Part shown: positions 14,124-20,487 of the stretch, in pieces | How the letters are laid out: every line of letters begins with the position of its first letter | How positions within the stretch are numbered: position 1 is the stretch's first letter | From: a virus | IMG/VR virus record: IMGVR_UViG_3300024433_000068 | Location: 1 to 21,893 of that record | Strand: one strand, 5' to 3' | Length of the DNA: 21,893 nucleotides | Position numbers and translations under genes: made by a program | Notes under the pieces: generated by a model | Seen by the model: the letters and a program-made list of their open reading frames with translations, nothing else | Database searches by the model: none | What the model was told of the DNA's origin: nothing

Positions 14124-14237
14124 TTCCCTTCCTCGTTCTTTTAAGATGCTCCCAATGCTTAGTCATGTTACTAAATAATTAGCTCGGAAAGTCCGGGAAA
14201 TAGTTGCCCTGGAATTGAGTAACGATTTATTTTTCAT
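14113..14237 (-). other. Two tiny ATGA-linked frames of doubtful coding status
   Basis: In the gap after the gene at 14234-14680 there are two chained frames: 24 codons (14163-14237, start overlapping the upstream TGA) and 17 codons (14113-14166, start overlapping the first frame's TGA). The second ends within the GTG-start gene. Each overlap is of the ATGA type used elsewhere here, but the starts lack convincing Shine-Dalgarno sites. They may be real mini-proteins, or only keep ribosomes moving through the gap. Confidence 0.25.
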
Positions 14238-14680
14238 TCTCGTTCTTTTCCTGAAGTCAATAATTTTCCTTCTGTATATTTTTGAAAGAGAGTCCTCTTC
14301 CCATCATACATATAAGGAAGGAAGATCTCTTGTGGCTGGGCTTGCCCTGATGCTATTAAACTTAACTGAGCATGAGTCCAGTCTTTTAGTATTCTCCATG
14401 CTACCCTATAAGCCTTATCATCTCTTCTCTTCATTGAATCCCTTGCATGGTGAGCGCGGATCCCTTTATATAGAATTTCCTTCACTCCCTCAACATTTGC
14501 TGGAAGCTTAAAAGAATCGTCCAGGAGTCTAAAAGAAAGGCTGTGGACTCTTCCATTAGAAGTGTATTCTTTTATAATTGCTGCAGCTCCAAAGAAAGTT
14601 AAAAGCTTCTCTATTTCAAGGATGCTTCTTTCTGCTGAGATTTCTGTAGTATAATTTTTTATGTTAAACTTTTGATCCAT
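14234..14680 (-). CDS. Conserved phage protein of unknown function
   Basis: The 148-residue product fits a family I remember from many phages and prophages: NYTTEISAERSILEIEKLL (9-27), GAAAIIKEY, LSFRL followed by FKLPANVEGVKEIL, then YRVAWRILKDWTHAQLSLIA (91-110) and a closing EIFLPYMYDGKRTLF (118-132). The pattern is clear, the function is not known to me. It starts 17 nt inside the end of the zinc-knuckle gene behind a GGGGGG-type site. Its location in the replication block suggests a DNA-metabolism accessory. Confidence 0.85.
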   Translation of the reverse strand: MDQKFNIKNYTTEISAERSILEIEKLLTFFGAAAIIKEYTSNGRVHSLSFRLLDDSFKLPANVEGVKEILYKGIRAHHARDSMKRRDDKAYRVAWRILKDWTHAQLSLIASGQAQPQEIFLPYMYDGKRTLFQKYTEGKLLTSGKERE

Positions 14681-15170
14681 TCTGATCCCCCCATTTCTTT
14701 TGATGAAATTGATAAGCCTTTATTATATTTTTCCTCGCAAAATTTAAAGTAGCATCAAAGGAGCCCGGGCGCTTCTTCCTTCTTAAAGCTTCGTAGGCTG
14801 TTTCATAGAGGCATCTGCAAGGATAAGCTTGCATCCCCTTTCCTTTCTCTAAGAAAGTGAGCCAGCCATTCCCATTGCAGACTTTACATTTATTAACTTT
14901 CCCTTCTGCGCCTTGAGGAAGAGCTTCAGACATAATCTCCTTTGCAGCTTGTTCTATTTCTATCCCAGTTAGTAAGAGTGATTTCTGGAAGATATCATCA
15001 GGATCCCTTTTCCTTAAAGCGCGGTCCATGGCTTGAATTACTATCTTGAGAGGATAGCCACTAAGATAATTAAACATAGGCTTAGCGTCTTCTGCTCCAA
15101 TAGTCTTCCCTATCACCCTCGCAGACTCTAATAAGGCTGTCGAGAATTCTCCTAATTCATTTGGGTTTAT
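14664..15170 (-). CDS. Replication-block zinc-knuckle protein with probable AUA start
   Basis: The 168-residue product has an N-terminal helical part, ELGEFSTALLESAR (5-18) then GAEDAKPMFNYLSGYPLKIV (25-44), of the kind seen in phage replisome organiser or loader proteins, then a DnaJ-like zinc knuckle (CKVC 95-98, CRC 118-120). The coding-looking frame extends 18 codons above the first GTG (15116), but no ATG, GTG, TTG or CTG lies there. At its top is ATA (15170-15168), seven bases after AGGAG, overlapping the upstream stop as ATAA, an exact analogue of the ATGA overlaps used nearby. I therefore take AUA as the start; an assembly error or the later GTG are the alternatives. Confidence 0.7.
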   Translation of the reverse strand: MNPNELGEFSTALLESARVIGKTIGAEDAKPMFNYLSGYPLKIVIQAMDRALRKRDPDDIFQKSLLLTGIEIEQAAKEIMSEALPQGAEGKVNKCKVCNGNGWLTFLEKGKGMQAYPCRCLYETAYEALRRKKRPGSFDATLNFARKNIIKAYQFHQKKWGDQNGSKV

Positions 15171-15415
15171 TTTTTTCTCCTATGAACTTCAGGGTTTGTA
15201 AGAGCTAAAAGAAGCTCCTTCAAGGCTTCCTCAACTAATCGAAGCCTGTCCTTTATAATATCGGAATCATCCCTCGGATATATTTTTATCCAGGCTCTTC
15301 CGTTGTGGCGCCATACCGAACCATTTTCAAGGCCTCCTTCCTCTTGGATTATGGTGCCCTCTTTTGGTGTGGCAGGTGCGTTTGGAATAACTTCCTTCAT
15401 TCTTGGATTATTCAT
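15167..15415 (-). CDS. Small unknown protein
   Basis: An 82-residue protein with an N-terminal Pro/Gly-rich part containing NGSVWRHNGRAWIKIYP (about 32-48), which reads like a short beta hairpin, and a C-terminal helix (IIKDRLRLVEEALKELLLAL). The ATG overlaps the stop of the replication gene (ATGA) and follows AAGGAG. Its stop overlaps the next gene's presumed AUA start. Family not recognised. Confidence 0.7.
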   Translation of the reverse strand: MNNPRMKEVIPNAPATPKEGTIIQEEGGLENGSVWRHNGRAWIKIYPRDDSDIIKDRLRLVEEALKELLLALTNPEVHRRKK

Positions 15416-16263
15416 TTTTTCTCCTTTTCTTTAAAATTATTAACTAAATCTTTAATCTCTTTAGCGTCTCGATCTCTTTTTGATATATAGAAAGATTGTC
15501 CTGTCTTCCTGGATCCCCCTTTGTCTTGCTCTCTTTTTAGCCAGTTGTTTATGAATTGTCTGTAGTTAGATTTCTTTCTTGAAGGATTCGCTAGAAGCCA
15601 TTCTCTCATTATCCTTAATTGTGCTTCTATATCTACAGCTGGATAAGCATCTAACCATCCAGCCTTGTCTTCTACGTTTATATTTAGAAATTTTCTCTTT
15701 TCAAAATTAAAGTCAATTTTTACTTCTTTCTTCTTTATTATTTCTTCTTTCTTAGATTTAGAAGTAGAAGAAGAAGTAGAAGAAGAAGTAGAAGCTGCTA
15801 TTTTTGCTATTTTTTTATTTTTATCTTTGCTATCCTCTTGCCATCGCTTCTTGGCTCCTTCTTTGCCAGCTTTAGACCGAGCCTCACTTATCTCTTCTTT
15901 TCTTACACTCTCTCTATACATTCGCCTACATATGATAGTTCCATCTCCTAGTCTAGAAAATACATTTTTAGCTTCCAGTTTTTGTAATAACTTTGCTATT
16001 TTATTTTCTGTGTCGCCTACAATTTTTGCTAAAGTTTTGCTATTAACTTTTTTTCGACTTATAGTTAAGGTTCCCCTTATTTCTGATTGAAACATTATCC
16101 CTAACATATCTATCCATAAGCCCCTAGCTTCTAAACTGCAGAGCCTTACATCAAAAGCTGAAAACCAATCTCCCCAATACCATTGCTGAGCTGGTCTGCG
16201 ATCTTCTTTATAGCTTTCCTTAGGTATATTTTTCTTTTTTGGACTATCACTTTTTATATCCAT
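15412..16263 (-). CDS. Replisome-organiser-like protein
   Basis: The 283-residue protein has the three-part design of phage replication-initiation proteins. Residues 28-110 (WYWGDWFSAFDVRLCSLE, RGLWIDMLGIMF, TLAKIVGDTENKIAKLLQKL, NVFSRL) form a winged-helix-like N-terminus that would recognise origin DNA. A low-complexity linker (about 155-175, Ser/Thr/Lys) follows. Residues 190-255 (WLDAYPAVDIEAQLRIMREW, SNYRQFINNWLKRE) resemble the DnaD/DnaT-like module that loads helicase. No origin iterons are seen in the gene. The start lacks a Shine-Dalgarno site and lies four bases after the predicted transcription start (promoter 16274-16300). Confidence 0.75.
   Translation of the reverse strand: MDIKSDSPKKKNIPKESYKEDRRPAQQWYWGDWFSAFDVRLCSLEARGLWIDMLGIMFQSEIRGTLTISRKKVNSKTLAKIVGDTENKIAKLLQKLEAKNVFSRLGDGTIICRRMYRESVRKEEISEARSKAGKEGAKKRWQEDSKDKNKKIAKIAASTSSSTSSSTSKSKKEEIIKKKEVKIDFNFEKRKFLNINVEDKAGWLDAYPAVDIEAQLRIMREWLLANPSRKKSNYRQFINNWLKREQDKGGSRKTGQSFYISKRDRDAKEIKDLVNNFKEKEKK
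15761..15794. repeat. 12-bp tandem repeat, 2.8 copies
   Basis: The unit GAAGTAGAAGAA is repeated in frame and encodes the Thr-Ser-Ser-Ser linker of the replisome-organiser-like protein. It is a site where length variation between relatives is likely. Confidence 0.7.
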
Positions 16264-16273
16264 TATTGCCAGT

Positions 16274-16300
16274 CTTATAATAAAAAAAAGCTACTGTCAA
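16274..16300 (-). promoter_or_regulatory. Promoter of the replication gene, giving a near-leaderless mRNA
   Basis: On the minus strand TTGACA (16300-16295, consensus) is followed after 15 bp by TATAAG (16279-16274). The start would fall near 16267, only about four bases before the ATG at 16263, and the ATG has no Shine-Dalgarno site. The spacer is shorter than ideal (17), so strength is uncertain. Confidence 0.5.
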
Positions 16301-16308
16301 CAGAAAGC
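16282..16308 (-). terminator. Possible weak intrinsic terminator before the replication gene
   Basis: On the minus strand an imperfect stem (GCT...AGC enclosing CTG...CAG) is directly followed by eight T residues (16289-16282). It lies between two transcription units and overlaps the -35 box of the promoter just described. The stem is weak. Confidence 0.35.
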
Positions 16309-16313
16309 AGAAG

Positions 16314-16374
16314 AGGAGCCTAGCCTTTGATCAAAAAGGAGAGACAAGAGAGAAAAATCTCCAGCTAGGCTCCT
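16314..16374. repeat. 11-bp perfect inverted repeat downstream of a stop codon
   Basis: AGGAGCCTAGC (16314-16324) and GCTAGGCTCCT (16364-16374) enclose 39 nt, inside which GGAGA/TCTCC can form a second short stem. It begins six bases past the stop of the gene at 16380-16802. It may be a 3' end structure that stabilises or terminates the recombination transcript. Confidence 0.6.
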
Positions 16375-16379
16375 TCTAC

Positions 16380-16802
16380 TCACTTCCCTTTTTTCTTCTC
16401 TTTCTTCTTCTCTAGCTTCGAATCTCTGAGTTTAGCTACTGTGACAGCTGCCTTCTCTAGCTTTTGTTTTCTCTCCATTAGATCTGCTATTTGATCTTCC
16501 TTTTTAGATATCGCTTCTTGACCAGCTACGATTGCAGCTACTATGATTGAGATCTCTTCCTGGATGGTATTGTAGACTTGATCTTGCTCTCCAAAAAGAT
16601 TAGGCTGATCTCCTTTCTTTGGTGGTGGTGGGGGAGTAGGCTTGTCAGAGCGTTTGCTTACTTCTAGGGGTAGCTTATCGGCTCGCTTGAATTTCTCTTT
16701 AGGATCCTTAGCTTTTTCTAGCTTTGCTTCCCCTTCATTTCTTGTGCCTTTGTATGATCCAGCATACTTCTCTTTGAGAATCTTAGTTTTTTCTTTTTTC
16801 AT
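16380..16802 (-). CDS. Unknown charged protein with proline tract and coiled coil
   Basis: The 140-residue protein has a very basic first half, a PTPPPPPKK tract (about 56-64), a short motif QPNLFGEQ, then a coiled-coil helix (about 80-125) and an almost pure Lys/Glu tail. The start at 16802 has AAGGAG seven bases upstream; the longer frame from 16853 lies in the structured intergenic element and lacks such a site. There is no known domain. Its place after the nuclease and coiled-coil genes puts it in the recombination transcript. Confidence 0.75.
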   Translation of the reverse strand: MKKEKTKILKEKYAGSYKGTRNEGEAKLEKAKDPKEKFKRADKLPLEVSKRSDKPTPPPPPKKGDQPNLFGEQDQVYNTIQEEISIIVAAIVAGQEAISKKEDQIADLMERKQKLEKAAVTVAKLRDSKLEKKKEKKKGK

Positions 16803-16823
16803 TCTTTCTCCTTTATTAAAGTT

Positions 16824-16935
16824 AAGGAGCGACAGTCCCGGGAAGATGCTCAAACCCGGGCATTGTCAGCAATTTCGGGGTAAGCTATGGCTGCTTTTAA
16901 GGTGGGAACATCTTTTTTTTCCACTGTCGCTTCTT
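16824..16935. ncRNA. Structured intergenic element, candidate cis-regulatory RNA
   Basis: AAGGAGCGACAGT (16824-16836) pairs with ACTGTCGCTTCTT (16923-16935) over 12 of 13 positions, closing about 86 nt. Inside are two CCCGGG blocks (16837-16842 region and 16855-16860) able to form a 6-bp GC stem, and AAGATG (16843-16848) complementary to CATCTT (16909-16914). On the minus transcript, GACA next to one CCCGGG block can pair with the UGUC of the closing stem instead, so two folds compete. It lies just before the ribosome binding site of the gene at 16802. A 24-codon GTG frame (VEKKDVPTLKAAIAYPEI at its start) also reads through it. Confidence 0.45.
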
Positions 16936-16939
16936 GTCC

Positions 16940-17605
16940 TTATACAGTCTCAAAATAGACTTCAATTCCAGGGATCTTGATAATCCCCTTAGAAGCTCTT
17001 ACTGCAGCCCCTATCTTCACTTCATCAAGCTTGAGATATGCCACAGGAACATCATCAAAATTAATCAACTTCCACTTTGGGATCTTTCTCATGGTCATTC
17101 CTTTAGTTTCAGGAGCTTTGGGGATCGTTGCCATCTTCTGAATAGATTCTTTCACTTTATCTTCTAGGCTAACTGCTTCCTCGAGTTTTTCATCAGCCTC
17201 TACTTTATCTCCAGTTTCTTCTAAGGCTGTAGCCTCTTGAAGAAGCCTGTCTTGCTCTTTCTTTTCTGCTTCTATTTCAGCTTGAGCTTTAGCTTCCTTC
17301 TTCTGGATCTCCTCTTGGACTTTAAGCTTGTAAGCTATCATCTTAGGTTTGACTGTCTTCATGGCTCTTAGAAGAGGTTCTTCCAGCCTATCAATCTGAG
17401 CTATAGATTCTTTCCATGCTTTGTGAGTAGCTTTCCTGATTGGATCCATATGATTATGGATCTTCTCTATAATCAGCTTGCAGTTTTGATAGAAATAATT
17501 GGCTTCCTTCAGAGATTTATCATCAGTAATGATGATATATTTTGCTTCATCAGGTAAGCTGAAAGATTGAGTTTTGATAAGCTCTATTTGCTTGTTATTT
17601 TCCAT
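16940..17605 (-). CDS. Conserved coiled-coil protein of phage recombination loci
   Basis: The 221-residue product matches a phage family I remember next to exonuclease/annealing genes: an N-terminal part IITDDKSLKEANYFYQNCKL, then HNHMDPIRKATHKAWKESIA (51-70), a long Glu/Ala/Lys coiled coil (about 90-155), and a conserved closing domain with KWKLINFDDVPVAYLK and SKGIIKIPGIEVYFET (about 203-218). The function of the family is not known to me. GAGGAGG precedes the ATG, and the gene overlaps the nuclease gene by 11 nt, so the two are likely made together. Confidence 0.85.
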   Translation of the reverse strand: MENNKQIELIKTQSFSLPDEAKYIIITDDKSLKEANYFYQNCKLIIEKIHNHMDPIRKATHKAWKESIAQIDRLEEPLLRAMKTVKPKMIAYKLKVQEEIQKKEAKAQAEIEAEKKEQDRLLQEATALEETGDKVEADEKLEEAVSLEDKVKESIQKMATIPKAPETKGMTMRKIPKWKLINFDDVPVAYLKLDEVKIGAAVRASKGIIKIPGIEVYFETV

Positions 17606-18605
17606 TGGTAGCCTCCTCGATAACTTTCAAAGTTACCTTAGTCCTAGTTACTGGACTTCCATAAACTTTCTTTATATCGTCTGGATATTCATAAGCTGTA
17701 GTTTCGTAGTCCCGGGACGAGATCTCCACTCCTTCTACTATAGCGTTGACACCCTTTAGACGCTTTCTAAGCGCCTCTGCTACCTTCTTCCATTGAGATC
17801 CTAAGGACTCCCATTTCTTATAGAAGAGAAGATCTTTAATCACTTCTTCGTCTATCTCGCTTGCATACTTAGTAACTTTCACTGGACCGCAAATATGATC
17901 GAAAGCGCAGAGTCCGCAAATAGAAGAGTCGTATTCCATTCGGTCAGGTAGGATTCCTTTCGCTAAACAATGATTAACTTCCTCACACTTCTTGATGCAC
18001 CTTTCTCCTAGTTCATAATCTACCATCATGGCCAAGATCCGCGGTCTGAGCCTATAGGTTTTGATAGCTAAGAATCCAAATTCAGATCCAGACATGAGCA
18101 TATAAATATTGAGCTGGGAAATAGCTTTTCGCATCCAGTAAGATTTACTCTGCTTAATTTCTTCTATAGAAGTCATGAGCTTGAAGATGTGAGGAGCTAC
18201 AGTCTTGATCTCTAAAGGCGCTCTTCCTTTGTAGTTATGAGCTGGGATATCAAACTGCAGGGAGCCATCTGTTCTTCCTGAGATCTGATACTTTTTCCAG
18301 TCGAAATATTGCTGGGCTAAAATAACTTCATAACCTTCTGCTTCGATCATAGCTTTGAGCTTCTTCTCTCCATCTTTGCCCTCTTCAAAAAGATACAATG
18401 TCTCTACTTCAGGAAGTTTTTTGTCTTTCCAGTTAGCCCGGGAATAGACTAGATATCTTAAGCAAGGATGATCGATCTCAGAAGCCCAGTTGCTGAATTT
18501 CCTGGACACTGTTCGCCCTTTAGCTCTACTGTGATCCATCTTGTTTGTTATGGTGTAGCAGACTTCTTCTAGGTCCGTTAATGTTGGTTTGTATTCATTT
18601 TTCAT
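17595..18605 (-). CDS. Cas4-like PD-(D/E)XK exonuclease with Fe-S cluster
   Basis: The 336-residue protein has the RecB/Cas4-type nuclease motifs in order: ISGRTDG (D113), PLEIKTV (E132, K134), and QLNIYML (Q164, Y168). Four cysteines are placed as in iron-sulphur members of the family: C48 in HPCLRY, and C230, C233, C239 in SSICGLCAFDHICG. It would resect DNA ends to single strands for annealing-based recombination and replication. The gene overlaps the putative annealing-protein gene (11 nt) and the coiled-coil gene (11 nt), and GGAGGATCC precedes its ATG. No cas1 or cas2 gene and no CRISPR array is present, so it is a phage recombination nuclease, not CRISPR adaptation. Confidence 0.88.
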   Translation of the reverse strand: MKNEYKPTLTDLEEVCYTITNKMDHSRAKGRTVSRKFSNWASEIDHPCLRYLVYSRANWKDKKLPEVETLYLFEEGKDGEKKLKAMIEAEGYEVILAQQYFDWKKYQISGRTDGSLQFDIPAHNYKGRAPLEIKTVAPHIFKLMTSIEEIKQSKSYWMRKAISQLNIYMLMSGSEFGFLAIKTYRLRPRILAMMVDYELGERCIKKCEEVNHCLAKGILPDRMEYDSSICGLCAFDHICGPVKVTKYASEIDEEVIKDLLFYKKWESLGSQWKKVAEALRKRLKGVNAIVEGVEISSRDYETTAYEYPDDIKKVYGSPVTRTKVTLKVIEEATNGK

Positions 18606-19572
18606 AAGTTGGATCCTCCTCTGGGCTCTTCATCTCTCCTGGAGTCTTCTCTCTAGGCTTCCCTTCCCCTACTCCCTCCTCTTCTGCTGTTTCCTTTATT
18701 ACTTCTCCCTCTTCTTCTACTTCAGTATCTATAATAGAAGCCTCTGTCTTGATCCTCTCATCTCCACTTGCAGCTTGCTTTGAAATGTCTTTTATAGCAG
18801 TAGCGTCTAGCTCATGGCGCCATCCGTAGACTTTAACTTCAGCTTTCCCGTTTTCTTTGTTTTTATCTGCATCATCAAAGTAAGCTGATACTTGAGAAAC
18901 TCCTATTGCTGGGTGATCTTTCAGGCAATTTCTTTCAGCTATCTTCTGAGCTATCCTGTCTCCGAATCTCTGCCTCTGCGTGTGATCTTCCAGGCAAGCT
19001 ATGATCGCCGGGTGAGTGTAGTCTATCCAGATCCCTAGAGGGCGAACAGTCTCATAGAATACCCATTTTTCTTTTCCCCCTAGATCCGGCTTGTCTCTCC
19101 TGGTTCCATAGACTGCACAGTTAGGATATAGAAGCTCTTTGCTCTTCCAGTCAGTAGCTTTCATCTTAGCTTGGATCGCCTGGATAAAATAAGTGTAGAC
19201 GTTATAAAACAGCGTCTTGTCAATAGCTACTATGTTTCCTACCGGGCTGAATCCTATAGCCATTTTCCTTACGTTTACTGTCTCAATTGCTTTCGTGATC
19301 TTATTTCTCTCTACATGGGGATTAGGATAAGACTGCTTGTCTACTACTACTTCTTGAGGCGTTACTAAACTAATTGAAGCAATCCTATTGAGGTGAACAT
19401 ACCCTGTGCTAGATATAGCATACTTCCCTTTCATTCGGTAAAGATGCCCTCTTTTCTCAGATAGAGTTAATGTCGCTTCAAATGGATTTAAAATTTGTGT
19501 GCCATATTTGCGAGCTAGTACCTTAGCAAAAGAAAGTTGGATTAAACCTTTTTCTCCTTTTTTTTCTGTCAT
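18595..19572 (-). CDS. Unassigned protein in the position of a recombination annealing protein
   Basis: A 325-residue protein that I cannot place in RecT, Erf, Rad52/Sak or Sak4. It has FAKVLARKYGTQILNPFEAT (15-34), YRMKGKYAISSTGYVHLNRI (45-64), KMAIGFSPVGNIVAIDKTLF (103-122), YGTRRDKPDLGGKEKWVFYE (about 154-173) and VYGWRHELDATAIKD. The last 60 residues are an acidic, proline-containing tail, as in many single-strand DNA-binding proteins. It directly precedes a Cas4-like exonuclease with an 11-nt overlap, as annealing proteins do in exonuclease/annealing-protein pairs. The recombination role is therefore inferred from context and the tail. GGAG precedes the ATG. Confidence 0.6.
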   Translation of the reverse strand: MTEKKGEKGLIQLSFAKVLARKYGTQILNPFEATLTLSEKRGHLYRMKGKYAISSTGYVHLNRIASISLVTPQEVVVDKQSYPNPHVERNKITKAIETVNVRKMAIGFSPVGNIVAIDKTLFYNVYTYFIQAIQAKMKATDWKSKELLYPNCAVYGTRRDKPDLGGKEKWVFYETVRPLGIWIDYTHPAIIACLEDHTQRQRFGDRIAQKIAERNCLKDHPAIGVSQVSAYFDDADKNKENGKAEVKVYGWRHELDATAIKDISKQAASGDERIKTEASIIDTEVEEEGEVIKETAEEEGVGEGKPREKTPGEMKSPEEDPTYEK

Positions 19573-19582
19573 TTTTTTCTCC

Positions 19583-20005
19583 TCATAGATTTAATTTTTT
19601 GATTTGCCTATGATGTTTCATGTGCGCTGATCTTGATTCCATTACTTCAATATTTTCAGGTCTATTATCATCTTTTATTTCGTTTTTGTGATGAGGAATT
19701 TCATTAGGGTATAAATATCTACCCAATTTTTCTTCAGCTACTAGACGACTCTTGCCTACATATCCCAAGCTATTAACTCCTGGATGATCAGGCTTCCAGA
19801 TATAAACATATCCATCTTTATCTTGTATTATTCCCCCTTTCCAATTTGGATTTTTAGACCCAATGTTCGCTTCCCTCATCTTTCTTTTTGTCTCTTCAGA
19901 ATGATGGCGACCATACATTGAAGTGTTTTTACCAATTCTCAATTTTGCAATTTCTCTCAATTTTTTCTTCGTTGCTTCTGTATGTTTGAATCCTTTGTTT
20001 GGCAT
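19583..20005 (-). CDS. HNH homing endonuclease with NUMOD3 repeats
   Basis: The 140-residue product begins with NUMOD3-type DNA-binding repeats (GFKHTEATKKKLREIAK and GRHHSEETKRKMREANIG, then NPNWKGG), followed by an HNH_3 core: RLVAEEKLGRYLYPNEIPHH, then DDNRPENIEVM and AHMKHHRQ. This combination is typical of free-standing phage homing endonucleases, which nick cognate DNA to spread into relatives. The start at 20005 has AAGGA seven bases before it; an upstream ATG at 20029 lacks a site. Its first 77 nt overlap the 3' end of the upstream gene in another frame, which suggests insertion there. Confidence 0.9.
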   Translation of the reverse strand: MPNKGFKHTEATKKKLREIAKLRIGKNTSMYGRHHSEETKRKMREANIGSKNPNWKGGIIQDKDGYVYIWKPDHPGVNSLGYVGKSRLVAEEKLGRYLYPNEIPHHKNEIKDDNRPENIEVMESRSAHMKHHRQIKKLNL

Positions 20006-20162
20006 TTGATTTTCCTTCACCATTGACAAATCTAAAGAAGGGGATTATATTAAATTTAATGCCCTTCTTCTCCAGCTGGTTTTTAATCACTTCCAGCTTA
20101 AGAGAGTCCATAGCCTCGAGAGAAAAGGGCTGTCTCCAGCCCCCTCTCTCACCTTTGCCCAT
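19929..20162 (-). CDS. Small unknown protein, probably altered at its 3' end by the HNH gene
   Basis: The 77-residue frame starts MGKGERGGWRQPFSLEAMDS and has a good globular part (LKLEVIKNQLEKKGIKFNII, PFFRFVNGEGK). The last 26 residues (after NGEGK) lie over the beginning of the homing endonuclease in another frame and read like frame shadow (SNAKQRIQTYRSNEEKIERN). The natural end was probably lost or displaced by that insertion. The start at 20162 follows AAGAAGGAA and overlaps the upstream gene by 14 nt. Confidence 0.6.
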   Translation of the reverse strand: MGKGERGGWRQPFSLEAMDSLKLEVIKNQLEKKGIKFNIIPFFRFVNGEGKSNAKQRIQTYRSNEEKIERNCKIENW

Positions 20163-20409
20163 TGGGTTCCTTCTTCTCTGCTTTATTACCACCTCCTTTA
20201 TTTATTTCTTTCCTTTCTTCTAAAGCTTCAATTTTTTCCCTTAATCTCGAAAGCTCTTTTTCAACTTCATTTTTTCCGCTTCTTATTCTTCTCCAATATT
20301 CATCATGGTGTGCTGGCTCACAGAACTTCTTTTGTCTATAGTTTGTTTTGAATTTTTTACTACAGCCATCTAAATCGCAAATTCGTTCATATTTATAAGT
20401 CTTAACCAT
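20149..20409 (-). CDS. Zinc-finger protein, first gene after the recombination promoter
   Basis: An 86-residue protein with a single zinc-finger layout: C11, C16 (ICDLDGCSKKF), C30 and H34 in FCEPAHHDEYWRR, like the small CxxxxC...FCSxxCRxxY fingers of phage and bacterial proteins. The rest is a charged coiled coil and a basic tail. ATG 20409 is preferred (GAGG ten bases upstream); a GTG at 20418 would add three residues. It is the first gene downstream of the promoter at 20459-20487. Confidence 0.75.
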   Translation of the reverse strand: MVKTYKYERICDLDGCSKKFKTNYRQKKFCEPAHHDEYWRRIRSGKNEVEKELSRLREKIEALEERKEINKGGGNKAEKKEPNGQR

Positions 20410-20446
20410 ATTACTCACGCCTCTTCATGATTATTCGTAGACATGC

Positions 20447-20462
20447 ATATTCACAGGAATAT
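20447..20462. promoter_or_regulatory. Candidate operator overlapping the -10 box
   Basis: ATATTC-ACAG-GAATAT is a perfect 6+4+6 inverted repeat. It covers the -10 hexamer and start site of the promoter at 20459-20487, the classic place for a repressor site. A ribbon-helix-helix protein is encoded at 21730-21885 and is a candidate ligand (inference). Confidence 0.5.
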
Positions 20463-20487
20463 TATGACATCTAGCAGTAGTTGTCAA
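20459..20487 (-). promoter_or_regulatory. Strong sigma70 promoter of the recombination operon
   Basis: On the minus strand TTGACA (20487-20482) and TAATAT (20464-20459) are separated by exactly 17 bp. It lies in the 84-bp gap before the zinc-finger gene, with the start predicted near 20452. No other gene fits in the gap. Confidence 0.7.

Noticed and set aside
15665-16090. Plus-strand frame of 141 codons opposite the replication gene
   Set aside because: It is the antisense shadow of the low-complexity replication protein and lacks a ribosome binding site.
17595-18605. Cas4-like nuclease as a sign of a CRISPR system
   Set aside because: No cas1, cas2 or effector gene and no repeat-spacer array is visible; its partners are phage recombination genes.
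18595-19572. Direct annotation as RecT
   Set aside because: Context fits, but I see no RecT signature, so only a positional role is offered.
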